This document shows positions 21,330-36,110 of a stretch of 64,000 nt of DNA, piece by piece (position 1 is the stretch's first letter; each line of letters begins with the position of its first letter). Below the pieces are notes generated by a model, which made no database searches, was not told the origin of the DNA, and saw only the letters and a program-made list of their open reading frames with translations. The position numbers and the translations under genes are program-made. The stretch spans positions 308,001 to 372,000 of the forward strand of contig CAJHNH020000213.1 in assembly GCA_905116865.2 (NCBI GenBank), in the 5' to 3' direction. The DNA comes from Candidula unifasciata (lineage: Eukaryota > Mollusca > Gastropoda > Stylommatophora > Geomitridae).

Positions 21330-22450
21330 AATATCTGTAAAATTTAGAGTAGCCAGTATGAGTTTTGATGAGCTAAATTTATTGGACAAAATTAACCTAT
21401 GTAAAATAAGATGCCTGCAGAAAGACACCAATCTAACTATTCCAAAGTGAGAAATGATACTATCAGACAGACTACAGGAACTACATGCACCAAATTCACT
21501 GAGAAACAGAAGATCAACTGGTTTAGTCATCTCGTTAGAATGCAGCCACTAATACCAACACATGAAAAGATCTGATGTAAAAGCAAGAGATAACATAGAA
21601 GAAGACGGCTTGATGACAAAGACCTACACTGACGCAGAATGACAATAGTCGTTACAACTAATCTAGCATTGAACCGCAAACTGTTCCTCCCCACGACACT
21701 TAATGGTTAAAGTTGAAAATTATGATTGGACAACACATTACTGTGACTGAGGAATAGAAAAGAGAAAGACATCTCTGCAGCCATCAAAGATACAAACAGT
21801 GAAAAAGGGACAAAGAAGCAGGAATAGAGTTCATGTTTCGATCACCACTAATGACTGGCATCATGTGGGTGACTGTAATGGCTGGGGTATAAGGGAGAAT
21901 GACAAGTATAAAAACTGGAAAAGTTTGGGACCAGAACACAGTCAGACCAAGAAGACTGTGGACAGACACCATACAGGCATTCCTACAAATGGGAGTCACT
22001 GTGGTGCAGCGGTTAGATGTTCGCCTGCAGATCCAAAAGTCATGGGTTCTGACCCTGGCTCCCAGGTTGACCCAGCCTTGGGCGGGTCCCGGGAAGTAAA
22101 GACGGCTGGCGTGATGCTGCCCATCAAGTGCTAATTGGTCTGTAAAATATAGATCTAGCCCTATATGCCTGAAGGCGTGAAAAAGGAGCCTATATTTACT
22201 TTACATATCTACAAACACGGAGTCGCCAAACTGAAAGAGAAAGTCAGTTACAGAAGGATGGAGGCAGGTGAAATCTGCAGCAATCAACCTCAAGGGCTTG
22301 GAATAAAGAGGAACAGTACACTGATGCAGGATCATGTAAAAATGTATGTGGCTCCAGATGTTGATTGTGCTTTGTGGTTTCAAAACAAGTTAGTTGGATG
22401 TCCTCTTCAGGATGTCTATGCTGGTGCCTTATGCAATTAACTGCATGTGC
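21330..22450 (+). mobile_element. Degenerate LINE pieces interrupted by SINE-A
   Basis: 21,330-21,560 and 21,700-21,990 carry RT C-terminal remnants (ATCAACTGGTTTAGTCATCT; ACTAATGACTGGCATCATGT). The 3' end resumes at 22,205 (GCAGCAATCAACCTCAAGGG), as in the copy at 50,340-50,560. The SINE in between is flanked by CTACAAA on both sides. Confidence 0.6.
21993..22203 (+). mobile_element. SINE-A copy
   Basis: tRNA-like head GTGGTGCAGCGGTTAGATGT with B-box-like GGGTTCTGACCC. Shared body GACCCAGCCTTGGGCGGG, GGAAGTAAAGACGGCTGGCG, TGATGCTG. Tail CTAGCCCTATATGCCTGAAG ending in TTTACT. A 7-bp CTACAAA repeat flanks it. Confidence 0.8.
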
Positions 22451-23049
22451 AAATACTGATCTGTTGTAACTGCTGCTTCCATCAATGATGAAATGCATTT
22501 CTATGCATTTTTGTGTTGGCACTTCTTATGCATTTAAAGTGTATGTGTGCGTTCGCACGCTAGTGGCTTTACTTAGACTACCGTCTATGTGAATTTTTTC
22601 ACAAGGAACAGTTCTATGTTGTTTTCGCTGACACAAGAACAGAGCAAATATGGGGTGACCCGTTTTGCTATGAACTTGGAACTGTGATTACCTAATTCAA
22701 AATGTCACAAACCAACTCCAGCTGTTACTGACTACTGTGTGGGTTTTACCACAGGCTTGAACTACCTGGGGAACAGACTGGTAAACTATGCTTGCAGATA
22801 CAGACTACAGGAATAATGGTTACCTGGAGAGGACTGAGCATCTGGCTGGAAATACTGCTCAAGAAATGCCATGTCTGGGTCTTAAATAGAGTTATTTAAT
22901 CAATAGATTATCCTCACTGTAAGTTGGACAAGTCCATAAACGCTCAGATCCCATCTTCAGTATGTCCATCAGCATGTGGCGACTGATAACACCAGTTCTG
23001 TCTTGGTTTACTATTCTTCTTTGGCTACCTGTATAGCGTCTAAAACATC

Positions 23050-23055
23050 AGAGAG

Positions 23056-23089
<34 letters not shown>

Positions 23090-23310
23090 CAAGCATGTTA
23101 TGGGAGGCAACTAATTAAGGGCATTTCTTCAAAGTCAGAGTGTATATGTCCGCAAGGCAAGGAACCAAAAGTCTGCAAACAAATAAGCTAGATCTGTAAA
23201 ACAGATATGCACGTAAAACTCATGCTCTGGATTTAGACCAAATCCCAGGTGTGGATGAAAAACCAGAACTTTCCAGTCAAGTTTACAGCTGTTGAATGCT
23301 AAGAGTCTAG
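23050..23310 (+). repeat. Dispersed poly(C)-headed repeat
   Basis: C38 at 23059-23096, then the body found at 2,325 (AAGCATGTTATGGGAGG, GTCAGAGTGTATATGTCCG, GGATGAAAAACCAGAACTTT, GTTTACAGCTGTTGAATG). Confidence 0.8.
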
Positions 23311-23635
23311 TGAGTGCAAGGAGGCTGGAACAAGATAGAAAGATATCAGAGAAACTCTACAACAGCAGGATGTGTCTATGGTTGGGGAGACAACAAGATT
23401 TAAAGATATCAGAGAAACTCTACAACAGCAGGATGTGTCTATGGTTTGGGAGACAACAAGATTTATAGATATCAGAGAAACTCTACAACAGCAGGATGTG
23501 TCTATGGTTGGGGAGACAACAAGATTTAAAAAAATCAGAGAAACTCTACAACAGCAGGATGTGTCTATGGTTGAGGAGGCTTCAAGATTTAAAGATATCA
23601 GAGAAACTCTACAACAGCATGTTGTGGTTTATAGC
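23300..23635 (+). repeat. 63-bp minisatellite made from a LINE segment
   Basis: About five copies of GATATCAGAGAAACTCTACA, ACAGCAGGATGTGTCTATGG, TTGGGGAGACAACAAGATTT. It encodes a 21-residue period in one frame (RETLQQQDVSMVGETTRFKD). The unit corresponds to the LINE C-terminal segment at 44,470-44,540 (NRETLQHHNVSMVEAARRA). Confidence 0.85.
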
Positions 23636-23639
23636 TAGG

Positions 23640-26330
<2,691 letters not shown>

Positions 26331-26550
26331 GGCAGAGCTAGTTTACTATAAATTCTGTCTGCTTACAGAGGAGAGGTTTGTTGATTTTAATTGTTAAAGC
26401 TTCGGCTATTACGTGTCTGCAATTAAGTAGATGACGTCCTAGGGAAGAAATGGGTTCTTTCCTCTTGACTAGTCTCCACACCCTTGGAGAATTACTGAAC
26501 TGTGTATGTAGCTTTGATAATTTAAAAAAACAAATGAAGATTGTACAAAC

Positions 26551-26654
26551 CTGTGTATCTGTCTCAAATTTCCTATCCATCTTGTCCTCAAGACCAAATG
26601 AATTTCTCAGGACCTTCAGGATTTTTTTCATCTTTTGCAGGTCATTTTTCAGAA
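26551..26654 (-). CDS. PHCF: Formin exon 13: FH2 coiled-coil
   Basis: 104 nt, acceptor TTTTTTAG, donor GTTTGT; phase 1 in, 0 out. It encodes (V)LKNDLQKMKKILKVLRNSFG and LEDKMDRKFETDTQ, the basic helical segment before the FH2 C-terminal helices. Confidence 0.87.
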
Positions 26655-26659
26655 CTAAA

Positions 26660-28470
26660 AAACAAAAGTTACAGGTGCTTTACTGCATTCAAACATCATC
26701 TATCATATCAGCTGCAGTAGTGGCTTAGTGGACAGGGAAGTTACCCACTGAGGCAGCTGTCCAAGGTTTATTTCTACAAGGGACATGATTGTTTCCCCCC
26801 AACTTGTGATCAGCTCTGAGTCTATCAAGCCTCATACAATATCTAATGGATAAGACTTAAATCTTGGAAACTACAGGTGGTGAGGAAGATAATCAGCTGC
26901 TCCACCTCATATCATCATCATCAAGTGACTCGCAAGGTAGCACAGGTACTCATCCCTCTACAGATCTTGGTCCTTGGTATTCTGATTCAGTTCCACTGAT
27001 GATACTCCAAAATGCCATCACTTCAGAACACAGGTATCGTTTCATGTCTGCCTCTGCTACCATTGATCTTTCCAGTCATCACAATGTTCTCCATTGCCTT
27101 TTTTTTTACCACATGACCAAAGAACATGGTCTGCATCTTTCCTATAGGTAAAAAAAATACGAAAAGACCCTTTCCCCCGCCTTCAGGTGTACCGGGTATA
27201 TAGGGCGACCTATATTTTATAGACTAATCTGCACTCGGTGGGTGATATCTTTCCTATAGTTGTATGTTGTGGAGTGAACAGCCAACCCTACACTGTGGAC
27301 TGTTCGTGACGCTGACATCCCTAGCGGGCACGTTACATTTCAAATGTAGACCCGTCTGGGAGGGGGGGGGGGGGGGGGGGGTTATATAGTCCCTTATATT
27401 GATATATACCTCTATCTGGTGAAATAAACATTTCTAGACTCTCTAGTTGTTTTGAGAAGTCTACATTTTCAACCTTGCAACTGTGGGATAAATATTTCGG
27501 GAATATTATTCAGAAATTCCTGTAAGCCTTTTTACTCCTTGGACATGAATACAAGGACTTCTTTTCTAGAGACGCCAAGCTTAGTCTGCCAAACTTCTGA
27601 GGTGTCGGAAGACTTTGTAATTCACTCAGTAACTTTGGCGCTTTCAAAGTACCAGTTTAATCCTTGAAGGATTCCTAAGCTTGGGTAAGTTGATTATAGT
27701 TTACGAGTACCATGTTATATGTCTCTTTAAAGTTGGCCACTGCTGCAGGGAGGGAAGATTCTGCTGTGTGATCGCACAGAACTGGGCTGTTCTTGATATT
27801 CACACTCCAGGCTTAAATCAAACCTTTCCCTTCACAGGCTAACTAGCTTGTGCCATACATAACACACACCATTGTAAAGATATTAAACCCAGCAAGTTAA
27901 TTATTCTCTAACCAAACAATGGATTTGTGTCGGCTAGCAGACTTAGGTAAACTGGGTCAGCTTTCATTCGGTTAGATGCTGTGACGTCAAAGCTCGGCTC
28001 TCTGAGTCAAAGGTTAATTTTAGCACGACAACATTGGGTGTGTAGTAGGCAGATTGTGGAGATAAAATATATTCATGTACGAACGAGATAGAATGTATGT
28101 CTGCGAGTGCAAATGGGAAGGTGGAGAGAGGATGATCTATGTGTAGTAGTGTCTATCTATCTCCACTATGTACCTTATCTTTCTATCTGGTGACTGACTT
28201 ACAGACAGATGAATGAAAGGGAACATGGTCTCCTGTTCTTGAGAGTATACTCTGAGTGACTTAGAAGGGTAGCAGGAGATAAGTTGAGCTGATGTGTGCA
28301 TCTTAAGATGATTACTAATTCTGAGTTCTTTCCTGGCAGGATGAAATCTCCTTAGAAGTCAGGCAGACGAATCACAGTCCAACCAGCAATCACCAACCCA
28401 TACCATTCCTATCACCAATCCTACCCCAAAACCCTACCTATTGTTGGCAGAACATGCAGAACATCAACAT
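26660..28470. other. Formin intron sequence with few recognisable pieces
   Basis: Contains a reverse SINE-A tail fragment at about 27,165-27,245, G20 at 27362-27381, and otherwise unique-looking DNA. A tRNA-like TAGTGGCTTAGTGGACAGGG near 26,716 may be another decayed SINE head. Confidence 0.45.
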
Positions 28471-28474
28471 GGCA

Positions 28475-28645
28475 GGAGTTTGTGTGTGAGTTCCAGTGGA
28501 TGAGTGACAGTCTTGCAGGCCATCTGTGTCATCAATCCAAGGAAGTCTTCTTCAGGAGCTTGTGTGTGAGTTCCAGTGGCTGAGTGACAGTATTGCAGGT
28601 CACCTGTGTCATCAATCCAAGGAAGTCTTCTTCAGGAGCTGTGTT
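28475..28645. repeat. 81-bp tandem duplication
   Basis: Two copies of a unit starting TTGTGTGTGAGTTCCAGTGG and ending CAAGGAAGTCTTCTTCAGGA, differing at a handful of sites. Confidence 0.8.
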
Positions 28646-28760
28646 GGGCTCCAGTGTAGTTCCTTTGTCCTCATATGTGAGACAATCAGTGGGTGCCAGA
28701 TCAACCAGAGGAAAAGCAATCTATTGAGTCAGCCGGTTCAAGTCACCATGGACTGAGGGG
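28646..28760 (+). mobile_element. Small reverse-transcriptase fragment
   Basis: Translates to FVLICETISGCQINQRKSNL, matching the RT block F..ISGL.IN..K. Isolated and dead. Confidence 0.55.
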
Positions 28761-29384
28761 AGCAGAGACCTACCAGTTGGGTTAAGTACATCTAAGATGC
28801 CCTTCATGCTCTCTGTCCATGGTTACCTCTAGTTTACAGTGATGAATTATGTACTTGTTTAAGAACTGACTCTGGCTGTTTCAACATCATTGCTGTGACG
28901 TTAAGTCATGAACTCCTTTCACTGGAAACCATCTTAATTGTCTTGATAAATATATATATGTATATAATGAAAATATTACATGCATTCTCAGAAATTTTCA
29001 TGGCTGACTTGGGTGTCCCTGTTTCACCATTCTAACTGTCTAGCTTTTATGTTTGTGTGTTTAATCAGTGTAATCTGTGTTAACATGGCTATGATAGTAT
29101 ACTATCATAACCTGGGAGCTAGCTTTTTATAGTAGTGGGGGTGTCCAGCCAAGTGTGCCTAGGAATAGATATTCTGTAGTGCTAGAGCTTGAGTTGCCCT
29201 ACTCCTGAAATAAGTTGGGCGCATATTGGCCATGGGATCTCCCTTAGACCAATACGAGCCAACGCCTCAACACTATTATTTCAGAGTGCTGTTGGTTCTT
29301 AAGAAGAAATCCTTAAATGAGGCATGCGACACGAGTGGTTAGTGACATTGTATATAATAATTTTCCATTTTATTTCTAGCTGAA

Positions 29385-29710
29385 CCAGCATTAGAGAGAA
29401 GGTTGGAGTAAGACTGTCTGAATTATACTGACAGACAAAGAATGAAATGGTTTGGCCATCTAGTGACAATGCAACCAGATCAAACTGGATATGGGACTTT
29501 CAGAACATGTGGGAGGAAGGCGAGGGAAAGACCAAAACATTTTTCACTGTTCATTTAAAGATCATCTTCACTGTGCAACAGACCAAGAAAGAGAGGATAA
29601 ATGGTGTAGCTAGAACCTGCAAGTCCACCACCCAGTCTACCCAAGAAACACAAGACAAACCTGCAAGTCCACCCCCCAGTCTACCCAAGAAACACAAGAC
29701 AAATCAAGAA
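29385..29710 (+). mobile_element. Degenerate LINE fragment with 45-bp duplication
   Basis: Contains RQRMKWFGHL-type coding remnant (GAATGAAATGGTTTGGCCAT). Two 45-bp direct copies starting CCTGCAAGTCCACCACCCAG follow at about 29,618 and 29,663. Confidence 0.5.
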
Positions 29711-29769
29711 AACCATGACACTTGGCCACAACCTGGTATTGAGATGAAAAAAGAAGACTTCCACCTTAT

Positions 29770-32330
29770 ATAGCCTGGATTTTGCATATATCTACTATGG
29801 GACCATCTCAATCTATTACATATGTAATATTCAACTGTCTACCAGCAGGGCCTTAAGCCAGACAGGTCAAAGATTACAGTTTATAGACACGAACGAACAA
29901 ACAAAGGGTTAAGAATTAAGCATGCAGGCCCTTCTAACATTCTGTTCTTCTAGTCTCCCTCCTTTCTTACATTATTTCATTCATACATCAAGCAACAGTA
30001 ACATTATCAATGGCATCAAAATATTAAATGTAAGCACTAGATTGTAGTAGTAGTAATCAATCTAGGAAAAATGTGCACTACTTCTAACATATGTTTTATC
30101 TTCTATTGGGGGCATATATTCTGTGCTCAGATAATATTCGAACAGTTTCCGACTCTATGATTTGCTATGGAAGATAGTTCCACAACTGAGCTGCGGAGTA
30201 CGCCAACTGAGAATAGTCAAAGAGATACCCTACTTCCTCAGGTTGGGAGGATTGTTGTGTGCAATATATGGACATATGAAGAGTTATGGCATTTGGAAGT
30301 CCAGTCTATGTATTCATGTGCCTTAGTTTAGATGTAAGCTTTTTGAGAAATATGAAAACGGAACCACAGACCAAATAGCAGGTTCAAAGGATCAAGGGCT
30401 TGTTTAGCCCTGCAAGTGTAGGAAATCTGTGGAAAAGTTCATTATTGAAAGTGAACCAGGGCGCGGTGCAGTAGGAAGGACTCACATCTCCTTGGCGTTG
30501 GAGAAGAAGATTGCACCAGCAGAGCCCTGAGAACTGATATTGTTATTACTTGTGCAGCTGTAGCATGGGATCAGGGACTCGAGTGTGACTGTATGTTCTA
30601 GTCTGGGTGTTGCCAGACTAGATGAGTGAGACTATGTTTTACGCTGGGTAGGGTAATATAGTGTTCATGTTGTCTGTGCAAGTTGACGCAGCAGCAATCG
30701 TCCAGCATGATGTGTTCGTGAGGTGAGATTCAGGATATCTCAAGGTAACATGACAGGCCACGGACGGGAGATCTGGAAGGGTTTCCCAAGTTATTGTGCA
30801 TTGACCCTGGGTTTTCTATGACCAAAGAGACAGGTGGATTTGTGGGATCGGGTATTGACAACCACGGAAAATAGGGTGGCAGGAGAGGTCCTCTAGAACA
30901 TCTTGTAACTTCATGTAGCAGCAGTATGAATGACTGGTGGATGATATTCGCATCTCATGATGCACTCCATTTCAGGAGGTCTGAATACAGCGTAAACCTT
31001 TACAGTAAACCAGTGTCCGGATTCCTCTATTACTGTTGAGTGGGAGTTGTGGCCTGTCAGACTGATCTTATTAAGTATCCCCTAGATATTCGGCAAGTGT
31101 GCTGTGTATCATGATAGCATTTTGCATGCGTCGGGGATAAAGTGTGGGACCAACTCCTACCTCTGTGAAACCTCATTTCATGACAAACACTATCTAAGCA
31201 TTGAAATCAGGACAATTTTAATGGGTCAGTCACAGAGATGAGTGGGGGTGGGTGATATCTGCAGCTGAGTCCCTCAGCTCTTTCAGTACCAGAAGATGAT
31301 CAAGTAGGTGAAGCCAATGAAGAAATATCTGTGACTAAAGTGTATCGGTATACTATTTTCTAAGCAGTACTATAACAGCGGTAGTGACCACTGGACGAGC
31401 CAGATTTCTGGAGTGTGTTCTGACCACACAAAAAAAGTAAAAGAACATATTAAGCTAAGGAGGGGATTCTGCAGATAGAGCGATTTACTCATCATGTGTT
31501 GTCTGGTACTAAAAAAGTTAAGCTTTTAAAAGGCTGAAGACTATTCAACCTTCGCCCTCATTTGGCAGGTCTTTGTTGAACATTGTTACTAACTGAAACC
31601 AAAGGACTGTCCCTTGGGTCCCTTGTCAGTTTTGTGGGCTCAATTTTTAATCATTATGGTCTAAGTATTTCAGTTTTAAAGATTTAATGCTATTTATGAG
31701 CCAGTTTTTAATTTAAAGCTATATGGAGTAATTTCAATATTTCTCCCCGATCATCTGGACTTGATAGAGACTTTCAGGTGTGCCTTGAAGACAGTGATGT
31801 TCTGTATAGGAACCTGCTAACTGATGAAAGAGGTTCCTGTAAATGTTGTACAGTGACTGTTAGGAGTGCTGTCCCACTTTTGAGGCTTGAAAACTCAACA
31901 TATGCAGCAATTTACAAGAACCATCAGACATCACCCAATAGCAGCACTTTTGAGGCATCAAAATATCAATATGCACACTCACAAAAGCTGCTGATAAACA
32001 TTCTATTCCTACCAACTTTGAGCTATTAATGATAGACTTGGACAGTCCTAGAAAAACAAATGCAAAATTACAACGTGTGAGATGAGATCTAAAACAAATG
32101 TGGCGGGGAAAAAACAAGAACAGACGCAGTCACAGAATGAAGAACTAAGTACAATGTAGACACAGTACCGGTAAATGATTTCACAGAACATCAAAGAATC
32201 AAATAATCTGGTCAGAATAGAACAAAATCAGCCAACAGTTAGAGTGTACTACATGAGAACAGCAAACTACAATCAAGAGGTTGACCAAGAAAGAGATAGA
32301 TGGAGAGTACAAGAAGCACTACATAGATGC
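29770..32330. other. Formin intron, no clear feature
   Basis: 2.5 kb of AT-rich DNA in which I recognise no exon, array or confident transposon. Confidence 0.45.
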
Positions 32331-32336
32331 AGCATG

Positions 32337-32669
32337 AGGCTATCCTCTGAATAACGGTCCCAAATTATCAATGCCGAAAATATACCCTAACAGGGCCTCG
32401 GTCACATGTGAATTGCGGACTTCTGGCGACTACTGCCATCACCAAGAGTATCGACCATGCCGCTACGCGCCGCGTGGAGCAGGGCTTAACTAGCTATCTA
32501 GTTTAGCCCCACTCCACGCTGCATAGTAGTAGCGTGGGATACTCTTGGCGGTGGCGGTAGTCACCAGAAGTGCCCAATTTAAGTCGCCCGCAATTGACAT
32601 GTGACTGAGGCTCTGTTAGGGTATATTTTCAGTCTCGATAATTTGGGACCGTTATTCAGAGGATAGCCT
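32337..32669. mobile_element. Foldback (long terminal inverted repeat) element
   Basis: A 333-bp element that is almost one hairpin: AGGCTATCCTCTGAATAACG at the left and its complement (CGTTATTCAGAGGATAGCCT, with one base difference) at the right. Inner inverse blocks include AGTAGTAGCGTG and ACTCTTGG. Flanked by a 6-bp direct repeat AGCATG (32331-32336 and 32670-32675). Confidence 0.8.
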
Positions 32670-32810
32670 AGCATGACATTAACACAAGCTATGCAACTAG
32701 CAAAAGGTAGGAAACTCCATCTAACTCTGCTCTGTGACACTTTACAGCATAAGCAGTCAACGAAAGAAACAAGATCAACCACAGCCATGACAAGAAGGAA
32801 CATCTCTTAC

Positions 32811-32973
32811 CATCTATCTCTGCACCAACAGCTTTAACTGCATATGCAGCACACCTGGACACATGTCCCAGACTCTTTGGCCAGTTGAGGAGTTCTGGCT
32901 GGCTCTTCTTGATCTGTTTCACCAGGTATGTACACAGGGTCACTTGAGGGTCACGCCCTTTGACACTCAGTAT
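32811..32973 (-). CDS. PHCF: Formin exon 12: FH2
   Basis: 163 nt, acceptor TTTGCCCATTAG, donor GTAAGA; phase 0 in, 1 out. It encodes ILSVKGRDPQVTLCTYLVKQ, IKKSQPELLNWPKSLGHVSR and AAYAVKAVGAEID, matching FH2 (K..D....TLL.YLV......P.L..). Confidence 0.92.
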
Positions 32974-33119
32974 CTAATGGGCAAAAGAGGAATGTTATTA
33001 CAGCTTCCTGATTTGACATGCCTGTTCTCTCCCCCTCCCTCCCCCAGATGGCATTCTGAAAGATTCCCATCAAGTGACTCAAAGAGGCGTTATTCAGATA
33101 AGAATCCAAGAGAAGTTGA

Positions 33120-33430
33120 TTGCTGAACCAAGAGTCAACATCACAGCATGCGGGACACTCCCATAAGCACTCTGTCCCAATCTTCAGCAGCAAGTGAAGA
33201 GTTCATATTCCTATCGTAGGTACCAGTAACTATACATCCATCTCACCTTTTCCTCAGACCGTAATGATCTATCTGTGCCTCCTCACTGTTCACTCGCTCC
33301 CAAAGGACCTAGCTTGTCATACATTAATTCACCACCAAGTGGTGCAAAATCGGCCATTCTATCTGCCTTCTCCTTTCCTAACACACTGACATCACCTGGA
33401 GAAAATATCCAAATGACGCTAACTACCCGG
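33120..33430 (-). mobile_element. RNase H LINE 3' fragment
   Basis: Reverse copy with the GH..VLGK..AD..A, PLGGELMYDKLG and GTECLWECPACCDVDSW blocks (the element's Cys-rich C-terminal tail). Lies just upstream of formin exon 12 on the minus strand, same orientation as the gene. Confidence 0.78.
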
Positions 33431-33434
33431 AACA

Positions 33435-34685
33435 ACTGAAGTTATGCTTGCCACTCTGCACACAGCATGCCTGTCTCCACCGTTCCCAACATGCTTTGTA
33501 AGTACTACCAGGGTATCTCTTGTACATCGCAGAATTACCCGCATGGCTTCATTCTGTATGTACTCCCAAGGGTAAATCTCAGAAACCCTCTTCAACAATG
33601 TAACATATTCCTTCTTCTGCCTTTCTAATCCCTAATGGAGCACAGACCATCAAAGAACACAAACCAAGTCATTCTGTCCTTCACTATTGCATGCCGCTTT
33701 TTCCATGTCCTCTCCATCTGTTTAACTTCACCCTCTAGCTACCTTTCCATGTGTGTTTTGGTCTTTCTTCATTTCTATGCCCCGCCGGGTTCCAGTGCAC
33801 TCTTCCCAGCCCATCTAGTTTCACATAATCCCATAATAGTAATCCTTTAATGTTTTATTTCCCTTAACACCTCTATTGATCTTCTTACATCACACACAGC
33901 TTTTAAATTCCATGTGCCAATTCTGGAGAGTTCCCTAGGTGAAAGGAGGTACGTTGATGATCTGGACTTCTTTCAGCTTTCTCAGCACCGTATCATACTA
34001 CTTCTGCTAGAAGAGCCTCGCCTCATCTTCGTTGGATGGGTTTTCGTTTCTCTTTCTGACTTTTCCATGGTTGGATGGTTGTTTTTTGTGGCTATTGTTT
34101 TTACAGGATAAAGTAGCCAACTCCCAGCCTTACCCTACCCCACCTCTTACGGCATGCCTGGTAGGGTGCAACTGTTACTATTCTTTACTTCCCATGAGGG
34201 CCCCGGTAACACAGTTTATAAGTTTTATTAGGGCACCTAATGGTTACAAAGTAAGTGGGGTCCATTTTGCGTAGAGAGATCAGGATCACAAAGAGAACTG
34301 ATTGCCCCCATCAGAGACAATCTACATTCTTTGGTAATCAGATGAGAAGGAGAAAACTGGAGTACATCTTGACAGTAGGAAAGTTGAAGGGGAGGAGAGG
34401 CAGACTGAGAGAACAGATGCCGAACAGAAATTGCTAGATAAGGCCTTCTTGGGGTGACAGGTTTAATCCACTCTGACCAGGAAAAGACACCTCCTCAATC
34501 TAGACAGTTTGCAATGTATCCACTGCTGAATGGGAATATCACACACGATGTTTCAGACTCTTCCACTGTGTGACTCTTGCACCACTATCTTGTTCTACCT
34601 TTTGAGAAACTGGAACAAAACACTAGACTTACATCTTTTAAGGCAACAGTTCAACATCAAAAGGTTGTTCTACCTTATGAAGAAC
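33435..34685. other. Formin intron, weak LINE-like remnants only
   Basis: Some sequence resembles decayed LINE DNA but I cannot delimit an element. Confidence 0.35.
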
Positions 34686-34689
34686 CTTA

Positions 34690-34905
34690 TGGAGGCTGCG
34701 TGGTATCAAGGTATGGTGTCCGCCTTGAGTGCTGGAGGTTCTGGGTTTAATCCCCATTAAAGGCTGGGATTTCTTCACGTGGACTTGGACTTCTAGTAAT
34801 TCCCACTGGTCTCTGGGTAGTGAGATCGGACTGAAAATTTTTCAGGAACCTTGGTAGTGCTACAGAGCCTGTGTACTGTGCTGAGCTTCTTCAGACTCAG
34901 ACTTG
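34690..34905 (+). mobile_element. SINE-D copy
   Basis: tRNA-like head GTGGTATCAAGGTATGGTGT, CCGCCTTGAGTGCTGGAGGT with B-box-like GGGTTTAATCCC, then GGCTGGGATTTCTTCACGTG. A reverse copy lies at 48,895-49,045. Confidence 0.7.
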
Positions 34906-35091
34906 AGTTAGAAAAAGAATGGAGCACTTATGGGTTACACCTGTGATCCATGATGATGGTCCGTTCTTCAAACTTCATGAAGAACAGTTCAAAGTCAACA
35001 GACCGTTCTAAATTTCAAGAAACAGTTCAACATCAAACGAGAAGTCCAGTTGCCAAAGATTGTTCTACCTTTTCAACAGAAAAAAATCTAC

Positions 35092-35247
35092 CTTTTCAAC
35101 AGATGAAATCTGAAAGCCCTGGATTCCCTGCCTGTGTGACCACACAGAGTTCATGTAGTTGCCAATTGCCAGAAGAAATTCTAGAACTGTGGGTAACTCT
35201 GTGCTTGTAAGGATCTCTTCACATCCACTCAGCAGATCATTGATTTC
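35092..35247 (-). CDS. PHCF: Formin exon 11: FH2 core with GNYMN
   Basis: 156 nt, acceptor TTCTATCACCAG, donor GTAGAT; phase 0 to 0, 52 codons. It encodes EINDLLSGCEEILTS, LPTVLEFLLAIGNYMN and GFQISSVEK. GNYMN is the FH2 signature. The final lysine corresponds to the actin-contacting lysine of mDia1/Bni1 FH2 domains. Confidence 0.93.
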
Positions 35248-35254
35248 CTGGTGA

Positions 35255-35615
35255 TAGAATTATACAGTTGGTTAGTTTGACAGTCAATTAGTTCACGGTT
35301 GGTTAATTCACCGGTCGGTTAGTTCACCGGTCTGTTAGTTCACAGGTAAGTTAGTTCATTGGTTGGTTAGTTCACCAGACGGTTAGCTCACCAGTCAGTT
35401 ATCTCACCAGTCGGTTATCTCACCAGTCGGTTAGCTTACTGGTCGGTAAGCTCACTGGTCGGTAAGCTCACTGGTCGGTTAGCTCACTGGTCGGTTAGCT
35501 CACTGGTCGGTAAGCTCACTGGTCGGTTAGCTCACTGGTTGGTAAGCTCACTGGTCGGTTAGCTCACTGGTTGGTAAGCTCACTGGTCAGTTAGCACACT
35601 AGCTAGTCAGTTTAC
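35255..35615. repeat. 16-bp minisatellite
   Basis: About 22 copies of GGTCGGTTAGCTCACT with C/T and TT/AA variants, starting 8 nt upstream of the formin exon 11 acceptor (minus strand) and so lying in its branch-point region. Confidence 0.9.
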
Positions 35616-35845
35616 TGGCTGGTTAACTCATTGGATAGTTTACATTGGTAATTTAGTGGTACTTTGATATACATAATCTGTTCCTGGTCCTTGGACGTAT
35701 ACAAAACAATTGTCTTTAAAAAAATCTCCCACGAAATAAACGGAATGATTAATCTATTTCCATGAAAATAAAATTCTACTTGATGGCACATTATACACTG
35801 AGAGGGTTGTATAAAATAATTCATATATGGCCTTATACTGAAATG

Positions 35846-36110
35846 GGAATTGCAGTGGCGTTGGTGGCTAGACACCTGCCTTCAGATCAGAAGGTCATGG
35901 GTTCATGTCCTGACGGAGCCATACTTTTTGTTTGTTTGTTTAAATGACCTTCACTCCCAGGTCGGCCAAGCCTTGAGTGGGTACCGGGTGCAGTCCTGGG
36001 AAGTAAAGGCTGACCCCATCACCCACCAAGTGCTGACTGGTCTATAAAAATACAGGTCTAGCCCTATATTTCCTATTCCAAAAGGTGTGGAAAAAGGATC
36101 TTTATTTTAC
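35846..36110 (+). mobile_element. SINE-A copy
   Basis: Head GTTGGTGGCTAGACACCTGC with GGGTTCATGTCC. Body CCAAGCCTTGAGTGGGTACC, GGGAAGTAAAGGCTGACCCC. Tail CTAGCCCTATATTTCC and TTTATTTTACT. Confidence 0.8.
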
